NCBI GenBank assembly: GCA_964386385.1
Contig: CAYLRN010000006.1
Location: forward strand, 1 to 64,000
Origin: RUG572 sp964386385
GTDB lineage: Bacteria > Verrucomicrobiota > Kiritimatiellia > RFP12 > UBA1067
DNA length: 64,000 bases
Direction: 5' to 3'
The notes below the pieces were generated by a model. It saw only the letters and a program-made list of their open reading frames with translations. It was not told the origin of the DNA and did not search any database. A program made the translations under genes and the position numbers. Positions 41,901 through 49,136 of this stretch are shown piece by piece; position 1 is the first letter of the stretch; the number at the start of each line of letters is the position of its first letter.

Positions 41901-42821
41901 CAGCGTCGGACTGCCGACCTTCCCGGACGTCGGGGCCGAAGCGAAGACCGGCCGGCCGTCGGCGTCGTTCCATCTCGTCACGCGCGTCCGGCCGCCCTCC
42001 TCGACGGTCACGAGCGTGTCGGCGGCCGAGGCGTCAAGACGCAGCGCGGCGCCGTCCACAAGCGCGGGCGCGTCGCCGCCCGGACGGCCGTGCAGTTTCA
42101 CCATGCCGTTCCGGACGCGCAGGTACGACTCGCCGCCGGGCGAGTTGCGCACGTCCAGCGTTCCGTCCGTCGGCTTGTTGACGTTGGCGAACGAATAGCG
42201 GTTCGCGTACGCGCGATTCACCTCGAAGACCCCCTCGCCGAAGGGATGCTCCAGCGCGGCCGTCGCGCCGGACGGAACGCGGAAGCCCATGCGGCCGGAC
42301 AGGTTGACGCGATTGACCGCGGACGTCCAGGCGGAGTCCGACTGGAGGACCATCACCGACGACGAGCCGGACTGGTTGCCGTCGCAGATCTGCCAGACGC
42401 CCTCGTAGCGCGAGGGGTCGCGGACCACAAGCGGACGGCAGTAGTTGTTGTAGTAGAACTCGAACGCCGTCCAAGGACCGCCCACAAGCGCGCCCAGCGC
42501 CCATGCGACCGATCCGCCGCCGGCCTCCTGCGACCACGGCCCGCGAATTGTCTGAAGGTTGGACGGCCTGTCCGGCCAATGGTCGACGCAGACGGTCAGG
42601 TTCGTCGAATACGGAATCGAGTTGGTGATTTCGGGAATCTTGCCGGAGAGCCAGAACGAGTCGCTTCCCTCCCACGACACGACGCCGGCGGCGTTGTTCG
42701 TCCACGTGTCCGAATACGGCGCCGCCGGAACGTCCGCCGCGTCTGCGGAGAATGCCGCCGCGAGCGCCAAGATTCCGGCAAGAAACCGCCACCATCCATT
42801 CGTCTTCTGTTCGTCTGCCAT
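38988..42821 (-). CDS. Giant secreted surface protein with three LamG-type modules
   Basis: The product has 1277 residues with a signal peptide (GWWRFLAGILALAAAFSADA). Three tandem modules each end in a LamG-type closing strand and helix: IQIAEIVLYTNALTTAQRR...MRKW (about residues 455-485), VKIGEVLYYDRLLTEQERR...LLRKW (about 785-815) and QQVGEMVCFAETNSVERR...LMRKW (about 1110-1140). Each also holds a W..D..GRP.VDFG-like segment. It ends SPAGTLLILR. Carbohydrate binding or adhesion at the surface is inferred; no enzymatic motif is seen. AAAGGG stands 9 bases before the ATG. It is transcribed from the A-tract promoter at 42905-42935. Confidence 0.85.
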   Translation of the reverse strand: MADEQKTNGWWRFLAGILALAAAFSADAADVPAAPYSDTWTNNAAGVVSWEGSDSFWLSGKIPEITNSIPYSTNLTVCVDHWPDRPSNLQTIRGPWSQEAGGGSVAWALGALVGGPWTAFEFYYNNYCRPLVVRDPSRYEGVWQICDGNQSGSSSVMVLQSDSAWTSAVNRVNLSGRMGFRVPSGATAALEHPFGEGVFEVNRAYANRYSFANVNKPTDGTLDVRNSPGGESYLRVRNGMVKLHGRPGGDAPALVDGAALRLDASAADTLVTVEEGGRTRVTRWNDADGRPVFASAPTSGKVGSPTLAADAATGRPVVDFGKYADSDTGGGVNDPVLGQTASMSLSQRLSDVRELFVVFRDKEGGTTHPQFVGCTLREDERMYLRVGAGTLFCNSHFCQMPLRTGEVRVNDRAEPADAPDDYTRRLTVVSAGLNACFTNAAPVHWIAGAGTDCRNGGIQIAEIVLYTNALTTAQRRQNNAALMRKWLPAAEAMPWDYGAVWFDTTNAVLDVEEGIVSVRELKLAEGARRIVKRGPGTLVLNRVAPNASSARIEVEEGDVRFVDPVEKTEAPRPAADPFCWFDATETSSFTMAEDGSSIEKWNDRRGGTNHYGQALALARPNVMSALTNSTKAYLAHPTFDAAAADGRGMVDLGTYVHGSQALSDLGDTSSLWLYKDGAKQESHHSDMREGWLVYFKTHDDAATVSSQGYPTFTGPGGHSKNCFVRESYCHSRTVGGYWRYDGHAIDPTDCPNTAHEVHVVSFRLAHKLGINAFGNDRGSEKWQLGGVKIGEVLYYDRLLTEQERRDTEAYLLRKWKGTSSPQDAQTPCAAGLWMTAKPAVDTTLRADDASVVYSGVVGALDGTFAYVGAGATVVTNMVTSRVRAIEMRGGGSLDVAMDFDVCSNAWFHVDATRGDTMDFLAADTNAVDVWRDVRASGVSASAILKKSGAARPFLCETDVNGTDRRMPVVDFGEWYNRDVPTNSAASMEWSERTALREFYVVQRDKGLHRPDGDNELDKGYPCLFGQLCQNTKESGDYYDADSDQIAFYRNSRELLCEWATRRVYYGYVGVNGLAESARFKPVTNEFYVYSFQPTGVVRHVQTFARRDGYQVGGQQVGEMVCFAETNSVERRTQIENYLMRKWFGPSAGEPATWSMDSISFFDANSLTLRVPEWQKLSVASFTTVFDGSSAGSLRVDGAFVLPETGTWTVDVAAEKGAVAYGVYPLLTATSAEGLGNLDDWNVSVVRSGTANVAVSLRRTANGISLVVSPAGTLLILR

Positions 42822-42904
42822 CTCCGCAACCCTTTCATTTCAAGACCCGTCGGCGACGAATCTGCCACCGCCGCGCGAAGAGCCTAAAATCGATCTGTGG
42901 AAGA

Positions 42905-42935
42905 ATTATGCCATTTTTTTTTTCTCCCCTGTCAA
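42905..42935 (-). promoter_or_regulatory. A-tract sigma-70-like promoter of surface gene
   Basis: On the minus strand -35 TTGACA is at 42930-42935. The 19-base spacer contains GGGGAG and ten consecutive A. The -10 is CATAAT at 42905-42910, preceded by TGG. The layout closely matches 46539-46568 and 57838-57867. Confidence 0.75.
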
Positions 42936-43071
42936 ACAAAAACGCCCTTTATTCGGAGTTTTTCAAAATCGCCGAAGACGGCGCGACGGGAACGTCGCGC
43001 AAGCAAAACCCGTTGACGGAACGGTATCCGATGCGATACCGGCGCGCCCATCGGCGAAAGTGGGAGGGACG

Positions 43072-43146
43072 CGCTCCTGCGCGTCCGCCGCCGACTGGAG
43101 GTTCGTGTTCCGGTCGCGCAGGAGCGCGACCCTCCCTGGTAGGGCG
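43072..43146. repeat. Paired-hairpin repeat, copy 2
   Basis: The left arm (43072-43100) and the right arm (43121-43146) differ from copy 1 (21309-21372) by one base, which is in the left loop. Each arm is a 7-bp hairpin; the loops CTCCTG and CAGGAG are exact reverse complements. A GC-rich palindrome follows at 43150-43166. It lies just after the stop of the minus-strand surface gene ending at 43175. Confidence 0.8.
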
Positions 43147-43174
43147 GGGCGTTCCTCCCCGCCGTCAGCCGGCG

Positions 43175-46100
43175 TCAGCGCACGATGATCTCGAGCGCGC
43201 GCGGCATCTTGTCCTCGAAGGCGAGATCGGCGAACTCGTAGTGCGCAAGGGACGTGCCGACGGACTGGTGCGCCACGGCCACCGGGCCGACGTATACGTT
43301 CGCCGCGCGGGCGATCTGCTGCGTCGAGGCGTGGACGAGTGCGCCGTCCGCCGACGTGAACGAAACGACGAAGCGGTCGTCCACGCCCACTCGCTCGCGC
43401 GTGGCGCGGATGGTGAACGGGAACTGCGAGCAGCCCTGGGGCGAGACGATGAAGCCGTTGACGATGTTGAATTTCCCGTCGTCCGGCGTCGCATCAATGT
43501 AGCTCCGCAGGTCTGTCCGGTCGCCGCGGATGCCGGCGTACAGCATGAACGAATCGGCCTGCGACGCCTTCAGCGACGAGCGCACCATCACGCCGAGGCG
43601 CGAATGGCCCGCCAGGACGCCGCCAATGCCCATCACGCGGAACGAGCAGTCGAACGGCGCGCGGCCTGCGGCGCGGTAGAGGAACGTGCCGCAGTCCTGC
43701 GTCCCCCACATGTCGTGTCCGGACGCCATCATCCGCCAGCTGCCGTCCGAAAGTCCGCAGACGTAGCCGGGCGAATACCTGCTTCCGACCTGCGCGAAAC
43801 GCCAGCCGTCGGGATAGGAGAGCGTCGCGTCCGAGCGAAGCGAACGCGGCGCGGCGTCCGACGCGGTCCGCCAGACGAGCGACATCGCGCATGAAGACCG
43901 GTTCGCCGGCTGGTACGCCATGTAGACGTCATGCGCGCCGGCGGAGACCTCCGTCGCCTTGTTGGCGGCGAAGACCTGTCCGTCCATCCACAGGCTCACC
44001 GCGCCGGACGCGGTGACTGCGGCCGTGACGACGTCCGCGCACGGGAAGTAGAGCCGTCCGTGCGCGAGGACGCGCGGCCTGTCGCCCGCCTCCGCCGGCA
44101 GGTCGTCCGCCGTCCAGCTCCACGCCAGAGGCGAGGCGTCCGCCTCCGTGACGAACGTCTCGTTCGTGCTGTCGACGGCGGACGAGCCGGCGTCGCGCAT
44201 GAACGCCACGCGCCCCATGCCGAACGTCTCGCCCTCGGCGTCCTCCGGGATGAACTCGACGCCGCGCGGCGTCGGGTTCTCCTTGCTGCGCACGAAGTCG
44301 ATGCGGATCGTGCCGTCCGCCATCGGGCTTACGACGTCCTCCACGACGGCAGGACGATAGAAGACGCCGTTGGCAAGCTTCAGCGCGTCGACGTCCAGCA
44401 GAGCCGCAGGCACGGCGCGGTTGACCGCCAGGTGGAACACGCGCGTGCCTATCTTGGCTCCAGGCCAGTGTTCCAGCAGATGCAGACGCAGACGATACCT
44501 GCGGGCGCTGTCGAAGCCCGGGAAGACGAAGCGGTACGTCGTCTTGTCGGCCACTTCCGGACGCGACATGATTCCGGTCTTGTAGATGAAGTCGGGCGCC
44601 TGGTCGACGACGACGTTCTGCTCCACCTCGTAGGTCGTGAGCGAGCCGGGCGACTGGGTGAAGTCGCCGACATGGCCGGACCTGAACGGCTCGTCCGTGA
44701 CCCAGCCCTCCGGCGTCTGGTCGGAGAAGTTCTGCGTGAAGTTGACGCGCAGCGCGGCGGAGAAGGAGCGCTCGCCCCGAACGCCGCGCAGCCAGGGCGT
44801 CCAGGCGCCGGCGGCGCCGTCCGCCGCGACGGCGCGGACACGATACCAGCGCGCGCCGGTCTCCGGAACGTCGAAGTCGAAGAAGCCGGACTGCGGCACG
44901 TCCTGCGCGAGAGGCGTCCCCTCCTCGTCCGCGCCCGGCGCGTTCTCGGCGTCCGCGAAGCGAATCTCGTAGACGTCCTGCGCATGGCGCGTCTCGGGGA
45001 CGACCCTGACGCCCTCCGCGAAGGAAGTCAGCACGGCATTCGGGACGACCGCCTCGAACGGCTCGTCGGCGCGGGCGAACACCTCCACGGCGCAGACGGG
45101 AAGCCCGCCGAGCGTGGAGGCGTCGTTGCGCGCGAGGTCGATGGCCAGCGCGCCATCCGCATCAGCCGCCGCCGTGAAGTCGAAATACCCCACGCCGCCG
45201 CGCTTGAAGCCGGCCGCCGCAAGGGCGTCCCATGTCGCGGCGAAGGCGCCGTTTGTCGAGACGTCCACCAGTCTCGTCGCCGACGCGCTCGCACCTGAAC
45301 TGCCTTCGAGCAAATGGATGCGGAAGTCGTATTCGGCATTGGCGGTCAGATTGGAGAACGCGAACGACATGGCGCCGCTGTAGCCCCAGCCGTACGTCTT
45401 GTAGACGTCCATGTCCGCAACGTACCGCCCTTCCACGCCGGTCGGCGCGGACGAATAGGAGGCGGCCTGCACGTTCGAGACGAGCGCGACGCCAGCCGGC
45501 ACGAAGCGTCCCTCCGCCGTCGTCGCGGCGACGCTCACGGCGCAGCGTACGCGGCGGCGGGAGCCGTACGTCGCCGCCGCGCCGGCGACCGTGCCGAGTC
45601 CGTTGGACGACACGATGCGGTAGGACTGGACGAAGTCGCCCTTCGCCACGCCGACGACGGCGTTCGTCCCCGTCGTCTCGCCAACCGTCTCCCAGTCGGC
45701 CTCGCCGGCCTTGCGCTGGACGTAGTAGGCGAACGCGTCGCGCGCGGCCGGCCACGAGAGAGCAATTTCGTCCGCCCCGTCGGCGGCCGCGAACGCCGGC
45801 GCGGCGGCCGCCCCCGGCAGATTCGGCCCTGCGAGCGTGACGACATTGATGGCTGACTGGTCCTTGACGCGCGGGAAGGCAAACGAAATCGCGCCCTCCG
45901 CCGTCGCCTCGACCTCGTAAGACGTCTTGCCGACAACCAGCTTGCCGCCGCCGACCGCGAACGGGCTCACCACGACGTCCGTGCCGTCCGCGTTCTTCAG
46001 GCACTCGCCGTTGACCCAGACCTTGTGCGAACGCGAGCCGTCAGTGGGGTAGTAGGGTTCGTTCACGTAGACGTCCATGCGGTAGACTGCCCCCGGCGTG

Positions 46101-46453
46101 AGGTTGGAGACGGCGAAGACGCTGAATTCCGTGTCCTTCTGAGCCCACGGATGGACGTAGCCCGTGCGGACGAACGCATTGGCGGGCAGGGAGGTCAGGT
46201 CGTCCGCGTCCAGGTTCGCCGTGGACGGAGCGCCGTCCGCGGCGGAAGTCGCCGTCGAGCGCGGACAGACCTCGTACTGCGCCCTGAACGGGAACGCCGG
46301 CGCCGGACTCTGCTCCGGATGCAGACAGTACATTCCGAACACGCGCCCCCGCGCGTCCAACGCGGTTTCGTCCGCCGGCTCCAAAGCGGACTCGGCGTTC
46401 AGCCCGGCCGCGCAGGCGGCCAGCAGACAGGCGGTTGCGACTTTCACGTTCAT
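43175..46453 (-). CDS. Giant secreted surface protein with malectin-like and FN3-like modules
   Basis: The product has 1092 residues. It has a signal peptide (MNVKVATACLLAACAAGLNA) and AAGGAG about 9 bases before the ATG. Malectin-like beta-sandwiches recur near residues 30-210, 300-470 and 570-740 (YRLRLHLLEHWPG, YDFRIHLLEGSSG, YRMDVYVNEPYYP). Fibronectin-III-like segments lie between them (AFAYYVQRKAGEADWETVG, DVYEIRFADAE), followed by a PA14-like stretch (HGRLYFPCADV) and a C-terminal beta domain ending RALEIIVR. Such modules bind sugars or link domains; no active site is visible. The promoter is the A-tract type at 46539-46568, some 85 bases upstream. Confidence 0.82.
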   Translation of the reverse strand: MNVKVATACLLAACAAGLNAESALEPADETALDARGRVFGMYCLHPEQSPAPAFPFRAQYEVCPRSTATSAADGAPSTANLDADDLTSLPANAFVRTGYVHPWAQKDTEFSVFAVSNLTPGAVYRMDVYVNEPYYPTDGSRSHKVWVNGECLKNADGTDVVVSPFAVGGGKLVVGKTSYEVEATAEGAISFAFPRVKDQSAINVVTLAGPNLPGAAAAPAFAAADGADEIALSWPAARDAFAYYVQRKAGEADWETVGETTGTNAVVGVAKGDFVQSYRIVSSNGLGTVAGAAATYGSRRRVRCAVSVAATTAEGRFVPAGVALVSNVQAASYSSAPTGVEGRYVADMDVYKTYGWGYSGAMSFAFSNLTANAEYDFRIHLLEGSSGASASATRLVDVSTNGAFAATWDALAAAGFKRGGVGYFDFTAAADADGALAIDLARNDASTLGGLPVCAVEVFARADEPFEAVVPNAVLTSFAEGVRVVPETRHAQDVYEIRFADAENAPGADEEGTPLAQDVPQSGFFDFDVPETGARWYRVRAVAADGAAGAWTPWLRGVRGERSFSAALRVNFTQNFSDQTPEGWVTDEPFRSGHVGDFTQSPGSLTTYEVEQNVVVDQAPDFIYKTGIMSRPEVADKTTYRFVFPGFDSARRYRLRLHLLEHWPGAKIGTRVFHLAVNRAVPAALLDVDALKLANGVFYRPAVVEDVVSPMADGTIRIDFVRSKENPTPRGVEFIPEDAEGETFGMGRVAFMRDAGSSAVDSTNETFVTEADASPLAWSWTADDLPAEAGDRPRVLAHGRLYFPCADVVTAAVTASGAVSLWMDGQVFAANKATEVSAGAHDVYMAYQPANRSSCAMSLVWRTASDAAPRSLRSDATLSYPDGWRFAQVGSRYSPGYVCGLSDGSWRMMASGHDMWGTQDCGTFLYRAAGRAPFDCSFRVMGIGGVLAGHSRLGVMVRSSLKASQADSFMLYAGIRGDRTDLRSYIDATPDDGKFNIVNGFIVSPQGCSQFPFTIRATRERVGVDDRFVVSFTSADGALVHASTQQIARAANVYVGPVAVAHQSVGTSLAHYEFADLAFEDKMPRALEIIVR

Positions 46454-46538
46454 GTGCGACGGCTCCTTCTTTTGGACGGCAAATCAGAGAACCAGGCCTT
46501 GAACGCGCGAAACCTTTTCCGAGCATTCAAGTTCCTCA

Positions 46539-46568
46539 ATTATATCCATTTTTTTTTCTCGCCGTCAA
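46539..46568 (-). promoter_or_regulatory. A-tract sigma-70-like promoter of surface gene
   Basis: On the minus strand -35 TTGACG is at 46563-46568. The 18-base spacer contains GCGAG and nine A. The -10 TATAAT is at 46539-46544. There is no TGn extension. Confidence 0.75.
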
Positions 46569-46631
46569 ATGGATTCGGAAACTTTCTGCTTCGGCGCTTC
46601 GGTCGCGGACGGATGGAGACGCGCCGTCCCG

Positions 46632-47792
46632 TCAACTCGCCACTCGAAGCGCCCGCCGCAGGGAGTCCACGATCTCGTCCACCTCTCCCACTGTGTTCTC
46701 CGCGCCGAGGGTAATGCGAATTGTCGAGCGTCCAATCTCGTCCGCGGCGCCGACCGCCCTGAGCACGTGCGAGACCTTCGTGTTCTTCGAGTCGCAGGCG
46801 GCCCCGGCGGAGACGGCGATTCCCATGAGATCGAGCACGTGGAGCAGCCCCTCTGCGGGATGGCCGGGGAAGGACACGCTCGTGAAGCCCGGCAGCCGTC
46901 CTGCCACCGAATCGCCGAGATAGACGGCATTGGGGAAGATACGCCCTATTCCCTCCACCAGGCGGCAGGTCAGCTTTTCGAGGCGTTCCGCGTTCTCCTC
47001 CATGCGCTCGCAGTTCAGCTTCAGCGCAGCGGCCATGCCGACGATCGAGGCGACGTTCTCCGTGCCTGCGCGAAGTCCGCCCTCCTGCCCTCCGCCGTGC
47101 ATAAGCGGCTCAAGCGCGACGCCCCTTCGGATGAAGAGGAAGCCGACGCCCTTGGGCCCATTGAACTTGTGGGCGCTGGCGGAAAGGAGGTCGACGCCCA
47201 TTTCCCCGACGTCTACCGGGACATGTCCGACGGACTGCACGGCGTCGGTGTGGAAGAGCGCGCCGCGCCTGTGGGCGAATTCGGAAAGAAGGCGGACCGG
47301 GTTCATCGTGCCGATCTCGTTGTTGGCGGACATCACGGAGACAAACTCCATTCCGTCTCTCCAGGCCTTTGACAGATTTTCCGGCATTACGCATCCGCCG
47401 CCGGTTCCGGCATTCGGGCGGGCGAACGCCACGTCGCGGCCCTTGCGCGCTTCGCTTGCGGCGGCGTTCAGGACGGCGTGGTGCTCGTACGACGAGACGA
47501 GCAGTCCGCCGGCGGAACCCTTGATCGCCCAGTTGTCCGCCTCCGTTCCGCCGCTTGTGAAGAAAATCTCGTCCGGATCAGCGTTGATGCATTCGGCGAT
47601 CGTCGCGCGCGCCGCTTCGACGGCAGTCCTCGCCGGCTTGGCCCGGCCGTGGAGGCTAGACGGGTTGCCGAAGTTCTCCTTGAGGAACGGCAGCATCGCC
47701 TCAAGCGTCTCCGGCGCCAGCGGCGTCGTCGCCGCATGGTCGGCGTAGACCCGTCTCGCCGTTTCCGGCCTCGCTGCCTTGCGGGGATTCAT
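46632..47792 (-). CDS. Cysteine desulfurase (NifS/IscS family)
   Basis: This 386-residue PLP enzyme takes sulfur from cysteine for Fe-S clusters or thiolation. The PLP-binding histidine-lysine segment is SASAHKFNGPKGVGF, and the substrate-binding start is YADHAATTPLAPETLEAM. The active-site cysteine loop reads SAGAACDSKN. ATG 47792 overlaps the TGA stop of the restriction endonuclease (ATGA), so it is translationally coupled to it; an earlier start at 47813 would overlap by 25 bases. No scaffold gene (iscU/sufU) or dnd gene is adjacent. It may be a general enzyme whose promoter was displaced by insertion of the restriction-modification genes, or it may serve that operon. Confidence 0.92.
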   Translation of the reverse strand: MNPRKAARPETARRVYADHAATTPLAPETLEAMLPFLKENFGNPSSLHGRAKPARTAVEAARATIAECINADPDEIFFTSGGTEADNWAIKGSAGGLLVSSYEHHAVLNAAASEARKGRDVAFARPNAGTGGGCVMPENLSKAWRDGMEFVSVMSANNEIGTMNPVRLLSEFAHRRGALFHTDAVQSVGHVPVDVGEMGVDLLSASAHKFNGPKGVGFLFIRRGVALEPLMHGGGQEGGLRAGTENVASIVGMAAALKLNCERMEENAERLEKLTCRLVEGIGRIFPNAVYLGDSVAGRLPGFTSVSFPGHPAEGLLHVLDLMGIAVSAGAACDSKNTKVSHVLRAVGAADEIGRSTIRITLGAENTVGEVDEIVDSLRRALRVAS

Positions 47793-48739
47793 TGGCGCAC
47801 CATCCATTCGCACAAAGAGGCAAGTTGATTATCGTTGGTAAGATTTGCGACATAGCTCAAATCGCCGATGACCAGCTGGGCGTAAATCTCCTTCGCCATG
47901 GCCTTTTCAATGGCGCCTCCGACAAAGACAATCGAAATGCGATTCTGAAAAGTCTGCCGGATGCGCCGCAAGGCAGTTCCCGCCGTCTTCCAGTGTTCAT
48001 CCGCCCCTGCCGGGTCGATTCCGCCCTTCAGTTCTCCCATCAGGATGAAGTTCTTCGTGTCTTCGAGAATTGGCAGGAGCGTCTTCGGCTTCAAGTCGGA
48101 GATTTTGCGGTTGAGCATCACGATGTCGATGTTCTTGGAGACGTTCGGAACGTTCACGTTGTATGCCAGCGTCCTGACGTAATCTCCGTTCGCCCACTGA
48201 ATCGCCCGCATCTTCTCGGCGTCGGACTTGGAATAGGCGTCTTTGGCATACCATCCCCTCTCTTCATCGTAGAGCCGGAAATCGAACTGCGCCAGCTTCA
48301 GCTGGGCGATTATCGCCCGCGAAAGCTTTCCGCGCGCGACGACGCCGATGATGTTCTTCATCCGCCCGCCAAGCTGTTCGCCGAGCGCCATCAGGTAGCG
48401 ATAGACGACCTCGTCCATGTATTTGTCGCCGCATGGACGCAGTACCTGAGCGACAAATTCGCGCAGCAGCGCGCACTTGTCCTCTTCCGTCAGCGTCGCC
48501 TTTGTCTTCTTGGAATAGCCTGCCGCCTCAAGAAACGCCTCCCTGCATTCCGCCATCTTCAACAAGCCGTCGCAGGTCTTCGTTTCGTTGGCAAGTTTGA
48601 CGTAGAGCGCCTTCGCCATGTCGAGATACGGAATCGCCTCTTCGTTCTTGCGCAGCGCGATTTCAAGGAATCCGCTTCTACGAGCCTCGCGCGTCGTAAG
48701 CAGGGACTCCGGCCCGTCGATGAACTTGTTCTTGAACAT
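47789..48739 (-). CDS. AvaI/BsoBI-type type II restriction endonuclease
   Basis: The product has 316 residues, close to AvaI and BsoBI (about 315-325, from memory). The diagnostic block ELKGGIDPAGADEHWKTA holds the PD-(D/E)XK residues E236 and K238 and a histidine at 249. These have the same E-x-K-x10-H spacing that I recall for BsoBI E240, K242 and H253. An upstream Asp in NIDIVML (about residue 205) completes the active site. Enzymes of this family cut CYCGRG. GGGGAG stands 8 bases before ATG 48739, which lies 4 bases after the methyltransferase beta gene. The methyltransferase subunits upstream protect the host. The family call is strong; the specificity is inferred from it. Confidence 0.9.
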   Translation of the reverse strand: MFKNKFIDGPESLLTTREARRSGFLEIALRKNEEAIPYLDMAKALYVKLANETKTCDGLLKMAECREAFLEAAGYSKKTKATLTEEDKCALLREFVAQVLRPCGDKYMDEVVYRYLMALGEQLGGRMKNIIGVVARGKLSRAIIAQLKLAQFDFRLYDEERGWYAKDAYSKSDAEKMRAIQWANGDYVRTLAYNVNVPNVSKNIDIVMLNRKISDLKPKTLLPILEDTKNFILMGELKGGIDPAGADEHWKTAGTALRRIRQTFQNRISIVFVGGAIEKAMAKEIYAQLVIGDLSYVANLTNDNQLASLCEWMVRQ

Positions 48740-48743
48740 GTTT

Positions 48744-49136
48744 TCACTCCCCGAAGAATTGCGTCCGCACCGCCTCGGCGACGGCGCGCGCAAGCACCGG
48801 CGGCACGGCGTTGCCGACTTGTCCGAACTGCGTCATTTCCACATTGCGCTTGTGGCTGTAGGAATCAAGGCGAACGCCGACGATTTCCCAGTCAACGGGA
48901 AACGTCTGGAGACAGGCGAGTTCGCGAACGGTCAGCATCCTGTCCTTGAACGGATGGATGAAATCGCGATAGCCGCTTCGCGTCACCGTGGGCGACGGCA
49001 GGTCGGGGACAAGCCTGCGGTAGGTTGAGCCGTAGATTTTCTGCTTGTCGCTCAGTTTCTCGCCAATGCCGACGCTCCGTATCTTCGCAAGGGTCGTTGG
49101 CGAATGCGCGGTCATTTCGTGGTTCTTAATAGCCAT
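48744..49136 (-). CDS. DNA cytosine-5 methyltransferase beta subunit (target recognition, motifs IX-X)
   Basis: The product has 130 residues. It carries the C-terminal third of a cytosine-5 methyltransferase: a target-recognition segment (YGSTYRRLVPDLPSPTVTR), motif IX (MLTVRELACLQTFPVDWE) and motif X (GQVGNAVPPVLARAVAEAV). It has no SAM or catalytic motif and so must work with the alpha chain. ATG 49136 has AAGGGAAGGA about 9 bases upstream and overlaps the alpha stop by 11 bases in another frame; a TTG at 49145 is an alternative. The M.AquI enzyme is likewise made of two overlapping genes of about 248 and 139 codons (from memory), so this looks like an intact second subunit rather than a broken gene. 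Confidence 0.85.
   Translation of the reverse strand: MAIKNHEMTAHSPTTLAKIRSVGIGEKLSDKQKIYGSTYRRLVPDLPSPTVTRSGYRDFIHPFKDRMLTVRELACLQTFPVDWEIVGVRLDSYSHKRNVEMTQFGQVGNAVPPVLARAVAEAVRTQFFGE

Larger units (their letters stand above)
42822..43174. other. Intergenic region with promoter and repeat
   Basis: The gap between two giant surface genes holds an 84-base leader, the promoter at 42905-42935, about 130 bases without recognisable content, and the paired-hairpin repeat with its GC palindrome (43072-43166). I see no gene in it. Confidence 0.7.

Noticed and set aside
40992..42887. 631-codon plus-strand frame
   Set aside because: It is antisense to the three-module LamG gene, with shadow-frame composition.
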